DNA of 64,000 nucleotides from Struthio camelus. Taxonomy: Eukaryota > Chordata > Aves > Struthioniformes > Struthionidae. The stretch is from positions 68,776,911-68,840,910 of the forward strand of contig NC_090942.1 in the NCBI RefSeq assembly GCF_040807025.1. Direction: 5' to 3'. Of the stretch, positions 26,401 through 41,400 are shown one piece after another (position 1 is the first letter of the stretch; each line of letters starts with the position of its first letter). The notes below the pieces were generated by a model. It had not been told where the DNA came from and searched no databases. It saw only the letters and a list, made by a program, of their open reading frames with translations. The position numbers and the translations under genes are program-made.

Positions 26401-29400
26401 CATTTCAAAAAAACATGTGGCTGTGCTGATCTTTTCACCTAAAAAACTGGGATCCCAAGGCGCATGACAATCAGGATGTTCAGATACCTCATTTTAGTCT
26501 GCATCCATCTTTATGTGCAAAGGGTCCAAGCTCCACGGTGGCAGAGGCATGTGGCTCTCCTGCTGACCCTACCTTTGGGTTGACCCCTGCTTAATTGTAA
26601 TCAGTTACCACTACAGCTCATTTGATCCCTATTCTCATATTTTCATGTGTTTTCTCTAAAGGAAAGCCCCTCAAACATAAGTTAAGCAGATGCTTCCCAG
26701 CAGTACTCAAGGACTAAACATTGGCAGAATAAGAGAGCAGTTACCCCTTCATCCCACCACATACTGAGGTGATGTCCTACAGTGATGGGAATAGATGCTT
26801 CCATGCAAGGCAGCATAAAAAAGCCATGGAAACCTTTAATTTACTCTCACACAGTCAAAGCTCTCTTCATCTCAGTGGGAAGTGAAACAAATTCTTAGCC
26901 TGGATCTTGCTGGAGTATCATTCAGAAGTGGCTAAGAGGTTTAGCAGGAATTAGTTGTCGCCACAGAGTGCATGGAGGCAACGCAGAGGAGCGCTAGGAC
27001 CCCAGCCCAGGCACGTGATACACATACGGCCTGCACACCATCGTGCAGGCAGAGGTATTTGGCTGCCGTGGAGCAAACCCCACGTGCATAGCACTGTACT
27101 GACGCACCTTGGCTGCTTCTGCTCCTGGGGATCACTCGTCATCCCGGCCACCTTCCCTGCACCACCCTTCACTGCTTTGAGTGAACATGCCCAGAGACCT
27201 CCTTCTACTAACTCAGGCAAGGTTAAGGTGCACCCATCATCCCCGGCCTTCCCTCCCTCAGCCTGGCCTCTTGTGGAGAGTAGCCAGCAAACAATCACTG
27301 CCTTTACGAGAGCTTCTACGTATGCAGCTCAGCTTGTTTTAACCATCAGGCTTGGTATTTAGAAAAAACTGCATGTCACGTGGCCTCTCGTGGGTGTGAG
27401 ACCAGTCATCCCTGTGGAAGGTTCAGTTATGTGGCTTTATAGCATGCACACTAGCATCATGCAGGGTAAAAGCAGCACTGGTCGTGAGAGACACCAGCTA
27501 ATACATTAGAAATGAAGGATAACTAACAGCAACAAAGACAAGCTTACCGTTTCTAAACATTCTTCCAGAACAATCCTCCAGGGTTTCTAGTGCTCTGCTG
27601 CACCACAGCTATTCCTTCCTTACCTCAGTGACCAGCAATAAGCCCAGCAGGTAGCATATAACTGCAATGGCCAGGATCAGCAGCTCTCGACGCCCTTTCT
27701 TCCGAAACACTTCCGGAAACATGTCAATAATAGCTGTCACCATGCTTTCCACACAGACAAACTGCAGAAGAAGTCAGGTCAGAAAAACCAGTGGCACCCC
27801 AAACACACACGCTCTCACTGTCATTTTTTCCTTCAGCCACCCAATCCCCTCTTTTTTTCATGATGCCAGCCTGACAAAGAAACAGCAAGAAACAAGACTG
27901 AGAAAGGAGACTCCAACACAGGAGGAGCGGCACAGTTGTACGTGCTGCTCTGCCCATGCTGTTTTCTCCTTTCATCTGTCTCACTTCCACCAAAGGGCAG
28001 CTGCAACCACTGGGGACCCAAATGCAGCTCAGTATCAATGAGGTCACTTCTGGAGTTGCAAGCTAGAAGGGTTAAAATACAGTCACATCTGGAGGAAAGG
28101 AGCCGTGAGATGCATGATGAATTGCTTCAGACTCAACGGAGTATGTTGTTGCACAGAAAGAACATACAGGACATGCAGAGGCAAGTTATGGACTGCACCC
28201 ATCGAGCATGGTGAGAAAACGTTTGAGAAGGCACAAGAATCTGTTGTGACAAAGAGGAGATCCCCTGCTACCAGGAAATTAAACGAAGCCAGGTGCCTGT
28301 GAGGGCATACCTCAGCCCTGAAATCAAGCACACTCTGGTACAGCAGACTGGTTGCAAACTACGCCATGAATGCCTGCAACAACCCAAGTAGAGAGGGTGG
28401 ACTGGGAGCCACCAGAACCATGCTGGCTTTTGGCAGCTGACCATGGGGCTGTTTGAAGTAAAGCATGCCTGCTTATCACTACATGATTGCTGGCCCTCCA
28501 GGGCCCAGCACCCACAAGGGTAAATCGAAGAACGTCTGCCGCTGCTGGGAGCCAGCTCAAAGCAGAGCCATCAGCAAGACAAGACAGCAGGGGACCTTGA
28601 TCCTGGGGCCAAAAGAGAAATGGAGACTAGCAACTGGTTTTACAGGATGAGAGGCTGAGGTGCTGCAGAGCAGAACCTGGAGCAGACCACCCACCTGGCA
28701 AGCATATGGGAGACACTCCTTTGCCCTCATGCCAGAGCTGCTCTGCTCGGTTTGGCTCTTGGTGTAATGGGGGTACAGACAGGGAAGAGAAGGGCACGCA
28801 GCTGAGCAGAGCATGCTGGAGATTGCCCTGGCGGGGGGCACAGCCAGCGGGAGGACAGCATCACCATGCCAGGGAGGACTGCTTCCTTCCTAGAGGGCCT
28901 CTGCCCCATCTCAGGTCTCACCCCACAGTGCACAAGGTTTCGGTGCTGGCACAGAGGTGGGAGGCAATACAGCTGGGACACCCTCACAGACGTGTGTGGA
29001 GAAGGATGTCAAACAGTGGTCCCACCACATTGACCCAAGGCCCAGGCTCTGAGCACCCGCACCGGGACAGTGCGGTGGACAATGTCGGGAAAGTATTGGA
29101 GGTATCAGCAAAGCACGTAACCACCCTCTCCTCTCCATGGGGCTTCAGGAGATGCTCAGGGAGGGGACAGGCACCTTGGAGCTAGACAGGGAGGAAGTGT
29201 TTGCTGTACCTGACTGTCCAGTCCCAAGAAGATCAACATGAGGAAGAAGAGGCAGGACCAGAGCTGAGACGCAGGCATCATTGTTACTGCTGTCGGATAT
29301 GCTATGAAAGCTAGGCCAGGACCTGCCAACAGATTGCAGCATGACCAAGAGTTCCCCCTACGTCACTGCCTGCCACCACCACCCAGCAACTCGGAGAGTG

Positions 29401-32400
29401 ATTTAATGTCCTTCATTAAAACCCATCTTGCCATGGCTTCCTGCCCTAAAACATACCATGCAGAGAGACATGAGATGCTGACTGCTGACCTGGCAGAGCG
29501 GTAAGCAATGGCAGGAGCACTGAGATTTTCGGGAACAAAAGCAGTGGTTGGGTCACCAGAGCATGGAGAGATCATGATAGCAGGGAAGGTGGGAATGGCT
29601 CTGGCTGAAAGCCATGTCTGAGAGCACAGATCCTACAGACCTGGCTGCAGGCGTCCACAGCGATAGAAGATGTAGACAACATCATGGGCTTTACTTCATA
29701 GTCCAGTTCATAAAAAGTCCCCTCCACTTCAGGCTTGCTATTGTGCTTTGGCCCTGAAGTGTCCTGAAAAAACTTACCTGACTCAGCCACTTCTGCAATG
29801 GGTACACCCTGCTTTTGAGCCATGAAGCCCAGCACAGAGAAAATGGCAAAGCCAGCAACAAAGCTGGTGGCGCTGTTCAGGAAACACAGCATGATGCAGT
29901 CCCTGGAAGGGGATGAGATCAGAGAGAGAGCAGAATGAGCCCACTTTGGATCACTTCTGTACTCAGCTTCCTGAATCAGACAACAGGGGTTGAGGAATGT
30001 CAATACTGCTCTTGAATTCCTTCTGAAGTCAATAGTTCAAAACAAAACAGAGGGCCCAAAAAGGGACAGAGAACACCACCAATGGCTTGCGATCAGGACA
30101 CCACAATAATATTCACAGGGACATGGCAACGAAAGCGCTGAGGGGAGTCAGGGGAAAGAGAAAAACAGCAGAGAAAACGAGGGAAATAGCAAATCAAAAA
30201 ATAAGGGAGAGGTTGCGAAAGTAAACATGGTCAAGAACGAGCATTTGAAATCATTAAAGTGTACAGATCCAGCAGGTCTGTTAAATCAAGTACTAATGGA
30301 TTAACAAAAAGTGTCACCTGGCAAGGGCTGGGTCTACACTGTCCTAATTAACTAGGCTCGCATGGAGGCTTGAGAGTGCTATGGCACTTGGCTTGAAACA
30401 TTTGCACACTTGTGCAATTAGGGCACCAGTCCGAGCTGGCTGGGCTAGAGATCCCACCCCTGCGGTTCCTGCCCAGGCAGCCAGGCGGCCAGACGCAGCC
30501 CACAGCACGCCCACAGCATGCGCTGCTTCGGGCAGTGTGGGCACCCAGCATGTTTGCGCTGGAGGACCCAGCTGGTGGTCAGAGGTACCTAAAGTATTAG
30601 ATGAAGGCTTCAGCACATCAGCCCATTGGTGACAGATACATTTCAGGAAAGCCATGGAAAAGTATTAATTGCCTGACCAGCAGCCATGGCAGCACCCGTT
30701 TATGAACAGAGGAAAAGGAGAAATGATTCTTGACGCTGAAGCACCATTCAGTGCTTCTAGCCTTGCTGGAGTAATACATAAAAGAATAACGAAGCCCCTG
30801 CTTTTCAGCAATCTGTAGTAGTTAGCAGCAATGGTCCTGATGACTTACTTCACGGAGCTTTATGTCAGGCCATGGAAAAAAATGGATCTGTAATCTAAGG
30901 ACAAGGAGGGAAAAGAGTAAGGCAGGCCAGACAGACTTGATTAATCTCCTTGATAGGATCAAAATATCATGGGCGAGTTACCCTGATTTTAGGAAAGCAT
31001 TGGGGCAAGGCCTGATCGCTATTATCTTTACACCATTCCCTGCTGCACAACTGAGTGAAAGCAGAGCTGGCTGTGCCACCCTTGTTTGCCCCCCACACAC
31101 CCCACAGTAGCCGGTGGTGTCTCCACACTGCTGTTCTCCCATTTCCAAGCTGACTCACGCAAGAGAGCATTATTAATATCATTTTCTGGAACTCCAGTGT
31201 TACCTTGGTGACCCTGCATACCTATGCTGAGTCCTCTGCAGCTTGGAAACTAGAAGCAGGTTATTATACAAAACAGCATGACCAAAGGCTTCCCCTGGAG
31301 ACGGTGCCTGCCTCAGATGTAGCTCTGTGCTGTTTGCCTCTGAGCAAATTTCTGTAAAGGTGTGAAATGTCCTGGCTCCTCTTACCTGTAACAGTTGTTG
31401 GTGTATTTGTTGTAGCTGCCCAGAGCTGTCAGGCATCCCTGACAAATGGCATAAGAGAATAAGATCTGAGTGCCTGCATCCATCCAGACCTGTAACAGAG
31501 AAGGACAATGGTTTCCAGCAGCAACAAAATAAACAAATGACTGGGTCCTGTCCAGCAGCCACTCTCCCATCAGAGCAGAACAAACTGCATGAGATAGAGA
31601 AGGCACAACTCCTACAGCAAGTGGGATACCTCTCTGGGAAAGCCCATGTAATTGGATGGAAAGTCCTCTAGAAAAAGGCTGTATTTGCATGTCCCACTTA
31701 AAATGATGCAAGGGTGCTGGTCAATGCCTAACACCATCCCTCCACCCCACATCACTGCATCCTGGGCAGAGAGAGCATCTCTGGTAACGTGGCTCCAGCT
31801 GAAGTTGGCACTACAGGTAGGTCATATTCGTGGTCCCTCCACGGCTCAGTGCTCAGAAAGACTCTCGTGAGTCATCCAAAATGAGGGCCAGCGGATCCTT
31901 TGCATGATCGCTTCCTGCTCCCAAACCTGATTTCCAGTAAAAAAAAAGCCGAGCCTGAGGGCTCACCTCTGCTCCAGCCCCTGCTTTCCCCATGGAAGAG
32001 TCTCTTCTTCAGACAGTGTGTTGTGGGCTAAACTTAATCACAGTTCTCACGCTCTTTTAGGGAAGGCCCTTATCTGTCGGTCAGCAGGCAGGAAGGAAAA
32101 CAACCCACCTTTTTGCTCATTTGCCTGTTTCCTCTCACTCTCTTTTTCCTGCAAGCAGCCCCCAGCTGCAAACATCCAGGCAGCTGCAATTTGGCAGCCC
32201 TCAGAAAGTCCCAGCTAGGCACTGCTACTTAAATTCACATGACTCTCTTATGGATACATGCATAGATGGGAGCCCGTCAAACATGGGGACACGCACGCAT
32301 CCTGGTTTACACCAAAGCCCCAAGCTCTGCCTAAACTCAGTAGCAGGATCTCTCAGTCCTGCTACGCTGGGTTGCAGCAGCCTGGAAAGTCCATGTCAGT

Positions 32401-35400
32401 TTTATTCAGGCTTTAAAAGACAGGGAGGTTTTCAGTGATTTAGCTATGACCGTGAATAAAGCACACTCACAGCCCCAGTCACTTCTCTGTTATTTATTTT
32501 GATATTAAAATGTCATTTATGTTCAGCTGGCTCTGAGTTTTCAGCACACCACAGATTTTGTATTGACAACACATAATTGCATCTGAAAGCCATTTGGGGG
32601 AAGACAGCGTGTTTGGCAGCTGGTTTGGGAGTGGTTCAGGCTTTGGCCATCTGGGAAGATGCGGGAGGTAAGCTGAGACTGCGGGCAAAGCATATTGCTC
32701 GCTGCCTCCACGAAAAGACTCAACAGTGCAATAATTAGCAGCAGAGCCATTTAAACGCTCTTCCCTGGGGCGGGGGTCAGCACCACCACCCGCCTGGAGC
32801 ACTGAGCAGGCGTGGGAAAGGGAATCAAACCCTCTGATAGAGAAATGCGCCTAGAGCGGACTCCCACTGGGCTCCTTGGGGGTCCTGCCACCCAGGGTCT
32901 GGCTACATGCCCAGCCCAAATCCTGGAGCCTGGGTACACTGCGTCTCTCCCACCAGGTTGGTTTGCAGGAGCAGGAGGCACAGGTGAGTGGGTGGACGGA
33001 GCTGATGCGTACCGTCTGGCCAACCTCTGATCTGATGAATGGGGACCGGCACCCAGGGAAGGGGGAGTGAAGCTGCTGCCTGGCTCATGCATCATGCTTT
33101 CCCATCAGTGTCTGCTGACGTGAAGGGCTACACTCCCCGGGAGGGCCCCATCGGAGCCAAACAAAGCTGTAACGGGGCCAGATGAAAAATGAAAAGTGCT
33201 AGATTATTTTTCCCCACCTTTCCTTAATTACTTGCATTTAAAACCCAGTAAAACCATCTGTTACGTGCTGAATATTTCATAGACTCTTCTGGTTTTGCTG
33301 AGCCCATGAGTAGAAATGACCTAATATGCCCATATGCTGCAAACACATAAGCAAAAAGGCTGCGCTGCACAGGAGGACTAGACCCCTCCTAGCTCTTTTT
33401 AGGAGGTCTTACTGGTGTGCCTGCCCTTTCAAAGACAGCTAGATCCTCATCTAGCGACAGATTAAAGCACCCATCCGTCCCTCACCCACCTGCGGGTCTG
33501 CAAGCCTGGAAATGTCTGGCTTCAGGTAGAAGAGGATGCCCTCAGCAGCACCTGGCAGAGTGACTCCTCGCACCAGCAGGACCACCAGCATCACATAAGG
33601 GAAGGTAGCAGTGAAGTAAACAACCTGCAGATGCAGGAGAAATGAGAGGCAAGAGGCTCAGTGACGAAGGGGACGGAGGCATCTTACCCCCGAACAAAAG
33701 CCCCTCGACTCTCCTGGTGACTACACCTGCTACTACTAGCATAGAAGTGGGTGGGAAAAAAATTAAGGTTACATCTCACTGGTGATTTAGTTAATCTACT
33801 TTTTGTTCCTCACCCAGACTGTGCCACTGGTTGCTCTGCTTTATTGCTTTTTTCCAGTCATTGTCATTTCCCTGCTCTCAAGCTGTTCTCTTCATCTTCC
33901 TGGAGTTGCAAAAGAAACCCAGATCTCTTCCTGTCACTGAGTTTTAATGAGGAGTTATTAAAATGGTCTTGTTCGCAGCAAGAGTTTTCCAAATTAAATA
34001 GTAACTTTTGCTGCCCAATCTGAGACAACTCTAAAGGCCCTCATTTCCAGAGGATGCTCTTGTAGGTCTCACATCTCTTCAATGCCTCTGAAGCGCACAG
34101 ACAAAAAAAAAGGAGGGGCACCAAGAATCTCAAGGCTTTTAAAGAATATGTAGATCATTGTTTTCATAAAAGCTTCTTTTCATTTCTTCTTGTGTGTAAT
34201 ATACATTAATATTACAGTAGAATTAATCATTTCTAATCTATTGCCTAAATTAGCAAAATATCCATGAGCAAGTTGCAACTTCCTTACATGTATTCATTAT
34301 TAAAATTCATCCAAGTAATATGAATGCTTGTTTACTCTATGGATTCATGGTGAGGAGTCTAAAATGAAGCTGTTGCTGCTTAGTGATAATTGGTTGAATA
34401 AGTCACAGTATGTGGCATATTTGCTTTTCCCTGATTGAATGAAAATACGAGCACTTTTGGCACAAGTACTGAAATTTACCTTCAGAAATCACTTCTGGGG
34501 AACATTTTATAGAGATCAGCTGAATGTATAAGGAGAGAAAACATGGAAAGAGCACAAAAGTGGGCAACATGAATAAAAGAAAAAGGCTTTTAAAGAAAAT
34601 GAGTCTTCACACAGTTATTTGAAATTATTTTCCCAAGGTTGCTACTATTTCTTTAAGGTTAGACTCCTTACATCACAGAAACATAAACAGAAGGGTCAGG
34701 AAGGGCCTTCTTAGGGTACCTGATTAATTCAGCCTTTCAGTCAAGCACAATGTCCTGTTTACTCTACAGGTCTTAAACACAATTATGTGCCTGCTCAGAA
34801 TTTCTATAGCACCTCCCTACTGCTTCTTCTCAAATATAGTTGGCAAGAAAAAAGAAAATGGACGTGGGTTTTTTGACAGTGCCCCTGTAAATCTCAAAAA
34901 AAAAAAAAAAAAGAGCTGCAGAAAAGACAACAAGACAACTACCCTGTCTGGCACATCTCAGGCCAGAAATGCCCACCTTGTATTGTAGTAGCATGTTCAT
35001 AACACCTAACTAGTAAAAACAAAGTCCTTTTTCCTAAAAGTTGTGGTGGAAAAATCTTCTGTGGTCCTAGGAAAGCCATTCCTCCTCTCACTGTTTACCC
35101 TGACTTTCAGTTTGACTTTGCCCAACCAAATTGGCCCAGCCAGCCTAACTGAACTTCTTTAGCTTTCTATACACAGCAAGTTCTCCCTGCCTGGGGAGCG
35201 CCGAGCAAAGGAAAGACTCAGTGGAAGGAGGACAAAGAGCTGAAGGGAAGCTGGTATAGCTCAATTACATTTCCATGCAGGGCAAACAGCCCTGCAGGCC
35301 CAATCAGCCTCTGAGAGCAGAATGATACCTCTTGTGAAGATAGCGCTGTGGTACTTGACCCAGCTCACAGGGAGCATCAGAGATTTCAAATTTAAAATAC

Positions 35401-38400
35401 ATAACATCCCCTCTCCCCATACATGTTGAATCTGGCTCTCCCTTCTTTTTGTCTGCAGTGTTTTCTGGACACACTGCTGGCACCGTGGTGGCAGTCTCTC
35501 CCTCTCTCTGAGACATTATGTTCCCTCCTAGTCTGCCCCAGCTAGAGACTCATTGCTGGCACTTTTGAACGAGAGGTGGCAAACGGCAGGTCAGCACAAG
35601 TAAGAGCGCCACAGCCACCAGCAGAAACTGAGAAAAACCTAGATAACAGAGCAAGCTGTTGTCTTGCTCTGTTAAAATGACTGATCCATGTGGTTTTAAG
35701 GTGGGAGATGGGCTCTGACGCTGAAACACAAATTTTCCAGTATTACAGGGAACATCTACCAGTATTAGGGATAGTGATTTGGAGGAAGAAGGCTATTGCA
35801 GAAATTGTTTCCTCTCTCTTCATTGTTGGTAAGATGTTCCCTGGAAGCCCATGAGAGCCGATCACTGTGTTAATAACCCACTTTCTTATCACAGCTTCAG
35901 GAAGGAAAACTGTCCTGAACAATCAACGCCACAGCAGCTCCCTAAGACCCACCCCAAGACACAACATACTCATTCCATCCAGAAGAATAACTAGTCCACC
36001 TGATTTGTGGGATCAACCACAACCAGGGAGCACTGGATCCAGTCTAACTAGCAAAAAGCACAAAGCAACCTGCTAAGCTAGAGACCACAGAGCCAAACCT
36101 CTCTCAAACCCAGACACAAATAGTTGTGCAGGAGCAGGAAGCAAGAAAGATTCATGACTGAGGTGTTTACAGGCAGCAGCTTTGCTCAAGTGTTTAACTA
36201 TTGCCAGGAATTGGAGGCTTGGCATTGAAAAAGACCTTGTTAAAAATGCCAGCAAGTCACACCAGGAAAACATGTTGCTGACTGGCTGGTTCACAAGGGC
36301 ACTTGTGGAGTATCCGTCAGCTGCTAAGGGCATCTCCAAGGGAAAATATGACCTAAGACTCCCCTAAGTTCCCTGGTCTTTCCCTTTACTTCCCTACCTG
36401 TTTGAACTACTCTTTTACTCCTGTGAGTCAAATTTACAACTCATATAAATCAGTATGGCCACACTGGGGTTGAGGTTTGACTTTGGTGCTATATATCTCC
36501 TGCCTCTTTACTTTATGAAGAGGGAAAAGAAAATGGGAAGGAAATATAAGAGGACTAGAAGGAGATTTAGGAACAAGGAGGACAATCTCTGCTCCTACTT
36601 TGCCTGTGGACTTGACCCCTTTCCAGATGCAGAAGTAGCAGATGATCCATGCGAGCAGGAGACACAGAGCCAGCTCCCAGCGCACAGTGCCCAGTTTGTG
36701 AATACCATCCGTGAGCCCCAGCACTCGCTTCCTGCCAGTGTCCAGGGACAGGGAGAAAAACATTAACATGCCAGACCCCATTCATCCATACACCTCTTTC
36801 CCATATTACCCCGTCCAAAGACCTAACAGACTATCCATAATACAACTGCCCAGGGCTCCCACACACATGAGTTACCCCAGCTCTCCCTATAAGCTCCCTG
36901 CTCTGTCACTCTTACTCGCACTGCTCCACCATGCCCTGTAGTCAGCCCAAGCCTTCCCACTCTCTAAAGCCCATGGTACTGTGCCCTTCAGACTTGCACA
37001 GTACAAAATCATCACCAGCCCTGCATTGTTCCCCTACGCTGGCAGCTGCCCAGCAAACCCCACTCAACACAAAGCAGGCCACCAATGTTATCATCACACG
37101 ACGATCACCGCTCTTCTTCTGGCCCCCCATACACTATGGACACCCTATATACCAGCATAAACTGCTTTTTATGATTCTCATGCCTTTCCTTCAGCCTCAT
37201 TCCCTGGAGCCTTACCATCACCCAAGGTGGGCCACATGAAAGCTAAGCACTGCAGCTCACGTGATCCTGGCAGCCCGGTCCCACACATACCACTCCTCTC
37301 ACTCCTTCCTCCAAACTAAACCTCTCAGTACGCCCTTGCAACCTGTGCAGAACCCCCAAACAACCATTTCAGAGGGATCACAGCCTTCACTGTACACTTT
37401 GTGCAGGGAATAGGGCTGAAGAAGGGGTCTGGCACAGTGCAGACTCATTCTTCACTAATGGGCACATCTCCTCATCTTCTATACCCTGCAGCGGCTACAA
37501 GAGACAAAAGACACTCATCCATCTCAAAGGCATTTCAAGAGCCATGAATGAAAAAGCTATTGCTGAGATCAAGCCCCTGGCACCCGACTCCTTTTTGAGA
37601 CCTTTCTCAATTGAGTATTGGGAGGAAGTGTGGCCCTTTCATCTGTTTCAAACTCTCGGGGCTGCAGCCCAGCCCCACTGCAACAGTTTAGCCCCACTGC
37701 AGGACCTTTTCTTCACAGGTGTTGCATTACCCCCAGCATCATGGCCAAACCTCCCTGAGCCCCTCTCAAGGATCTCACCTAGCTGTCCTAGGGGTGTTCC
37801 CCAGGCGTGAACCTGAGCAACCTGAATGACTAGATGGGCTGCTTCCCTTTTGCACCAAACAAGACACAGTCATAAGAAGGGACATGGCAATTTTGTACCT
37901 TTCTCTTTCACTGCGGAGGACACCTTATAGTCTGCCCTGGTCCCCTCACAGCTGTCCACCAACAATAGCCTGCATTACCTAACATATATACCTCCTGCTT
38001 ATAGCAAGTCCTCATTTCTTTGTAGTGCATCTTTCTATGACCACACTCACCTATGCACCTGTGTGTGGACACTGCCATGCCAGAAAGAGAACACACCTGT
38101 GCGTGTATGTACATGAGCACTCATGCGTAGGCATTGTGCGAGCAGCCTTTGAGGTGTATCTAGTACTCGTGCCCCTCGGATGTGTTGCACAGACCTCCAG
38201 GCTCTGTGTTGATCTCCTTGGCAGTTCTGTGCACTGAGCTCCCGATGTGTGGGTCTGGCACATGGCACCTCACTTGGCCTCACTGCTGCTCCCTGGCATA
38301 TTCCTGCACCTGTGGCCTTTGGATGAGAGAGGAGCCTGTATAGAGGGAAAGGGATCACATACTCCCAAAACTCAACCACTGAGGAGGTGGCGTTCGCAGG

Positions 38401-41400
38401 CACGGTCCTGTTGTCCAAACTGGAGCTATTCAGAAAGTCCACACAGAGATCTACCAAAAGAAAAGGAAGCTGATGAGCCAGAGAAATTCACCAAGGCCTC
38501 TCCGTGAGGGATACTCCTTCCCCTCTGTACCCTAAATCTTACTCTGGCTGCAAACAGACCCTTCATCACATGCTACAGAGTATCATTAAACTCTTGCATC
38601 TCATTAAACATCTCATTAAACTCTTGCTCTCCCCAGCCCCAAATGAATCCCTGTTCTGGAGCAGCCAGAGAGCTTGGGGAAGGAGAGAGGGAAATGGGGA
38701 GGGGAGAGTGGGAGAGTGATTCCCTGCTAAATGGAAACCAGATGGCTGCAAAACGTAGATTATTGTGGGATAGCCAATATGAATAGCTAGGACACAAAAT
38801 CCCATTCTCAGGAACACATACCATTCCCTGTCCACACATACATTCATGTGTACCACATTTGCCTTTATATTCCACTCCCCTTACCTAGTCCTCTCACATA
38901 GCGTGAAATTCCTAAAAATGGAGGAGATGCCCTGCATCCAAGAAATGCACCTCATTGTTCATCTGGAAATCAAAAGTTAATCCACAGAAAAACAGAGGAA
39001 GCCTAGCTGTGGCTGGGACATTTCTGCATGTGACGGGAACATCTGTGGCTTTCCCTGCAAACAAGTCCGTGCTGGGGGAGCTGAAGGAATCAGCTCCACT
39101 GTTTAAAAGACTTACCTCTGCTGGGATTAAGGGGCAAGGGAAGCTGTGAGTGGGCAAAATTAACACATGATGGAGTTCAATCCCCTGACCCAAGAGAAAA
39201 AGCAAGCTGCTGCCAAAGCCATTTCCAGCGTGGCTTTCCGTCGAAAGCAAAACCTCTTCCAACACGGTAAAAAAGGCTTGTCAGGACATCTCACCCATGA
39301 GGGTTATCTCCCATCAACTCCACCTTCCCAGACACCGCCCAAATTCCTTGAATAAAATCAAAGTCAGGCCTTTGCTGTTTGGCACAGTTACAAGAACTGT
39401 GGGTACGAGGACATGAGATCGCAGGCCAAGATAACAATACAGAGGCTTGTATGGGTGTGATTAGAGAGGGAAAAGGGTGTCTTTAGAGTTCTACATCACT
39501 TTTTTCTACTTTGAGAGACCTATAGTGGCAAAATCCTCCAGTGTAGGTCTGGTCAACAGGCCTAGTCTTTTTTGTTTAGACAAAGCTAGGTGTGCAAAGG
39601 AAAACAACTCAGTACTTGATAGAAACTGTCCCAGTAATTCTAAAGAAGCGGTATGGCGAATGGGAACTGAGAGATAAATCATTGTACTAGAGCCAAGGAA
39701 AAGCTTCTGTCATGTGGGGAGGACTTTAGATTGCCTTGAAAATTACGCCAACACAGCTCCCCCACTTGGCAAAAAATGTGGAATGTTCTATAAAATCTCA
39801 ACCCCCAAAATATTTTCACTGAGAAGTAGTCTTATTGTCCTCTGTGGCTAGGCCTAGGGTCAGACCATTTATCCTTCCTGACCCTTGTTCACAGTGAATG
39901 AAGATAGCTGCAGTTACTGGAGTCCCTGGCCATAGCACCTCACCAGATTTATCCTTCTTGGCATCACACTATGACACCCATAGTACAACTGCATAAGGAT
40001 GTCAGAAACTAAAGATGTTCATCTACAACCAAAACATTTTTATATAGATGGGAAGTATTTTCTACAAAACTAAAACAATTTCTCAGAATTGGGAAAAGAG
40101 AAAAGGAGTTACTTTTGATGGAAAATTTTCCCCTCCCACTTCCACTTCAAAGGAGCAGGCCACACAAAGGTGTACCTGAGTTCCAAGGGTTATCGCAACT
40201 GGCCCATGGCAGCACAGCAGCAAAGGAGCTGAACAGGTAGAAGAGTGCCCAGCATAGGATGATGATGTAGTAGATATCCAGATAGGACTCAATGACTTGC
40301 GAGGCATATCCAATTCCTATGAATGAAAACAACAGAGGTGAGGATAAGGCTGCCAAACAGCTCCCAAAAAGTCAGATGTAGCCTCAGACAAAGTCCCAGA
40401 CCATATCCTGATAAGAAAGGTGCAATGCCAGCAGCTTGGCTCACTGGAGAATGGTGCAAGACTCACCTCAAGGAAAGAGAAAAGATTTCATAACTTTGTG
40501 CATGCAGACAGGAAACGTGTTACTGGTATCTCTAAACAGGTCTATGATGGAATTTCTGGTCAGAGAGAGAGAATTTTTAGCTGATATAAAAATATTTTTC
40601 TGACCAGAAAGGTGCCACTGCATTACGCTACATCTCCTGCAGGAAAACCAACTGTAACCATGAAAGAAAAGAAATGCGGATGAGGTTCATATTTGTGGAA
40701 AGACTCAAGCAAAAAGGTTTTTACTGCTGATATATACTATCCATAAAGCATGGTGTTGGGGCAAAAGTATAGGCCTAGAAGTCAAGAACTCTGGCCTTAT
40801 GTCCTGGTTGTGCCCATCACTCACTGAGACATCAGAAAGGTCACTGAAGGCCCAATTCAGTGGTTTAAAAAAAGCTATTTGAGATGCCTTTCCTGTCCAG
40901 CCTCCAGCTCTGACTCCAGAGGGCACAGGTCTCCTGTGGGTCTTGCACGGATGCCCCAGACTCCCCAGGGCACTTTAAATGGCACTGCACACCTGTGTTT
41001 AGGCAGATAAACCACGCCTTCAATCTGCACGAGCACAGATTTCTGTGAAAGAAACAGGAGAACCGTGAGTGTTAAATTCATTAACATCTTAATGCCATTA
41101 AATGGCCTTTCTCCAGGAGAAAATAAGGGCTGTAGGAGTCCTGATTCTTATCTCTGCGCCTTAACCACAACACCAGCCATCTCTGGACTGTCAGACTAGT
41201 CCTCGATTCCTGCTAAGCAGCCTGCAAACACCATGAGGACAGCAACTGATGGGGAAAGAGCTGTATGTGGTACTGCAAGCCAGCTAGCTTTCCTCATCTT
41301 CTCCTCAATATTTGTCCTGGCCTATGTACAGGCATCTGTTTGTCAACACTTTGCTCTTTCTCATCCTGTTTGTTTGCCACACTCCTCTCATCTCTCTTAG

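Noticed and set aside
28706-29185. A 159-codon plus-strand open frame in SLC6A12 intron 9
   Set aside because: It is antisense to the gene, GC-rich and without any recognisable domain.
40875-41087. A 70-codon minus-strand open frame in intron 2 that looks protein-like near its start
   Set aside because: It lies inside a stretch that may be repeat-derived, adds no residues needed by the transporter, and exons 2 and 3 join in phase without it.
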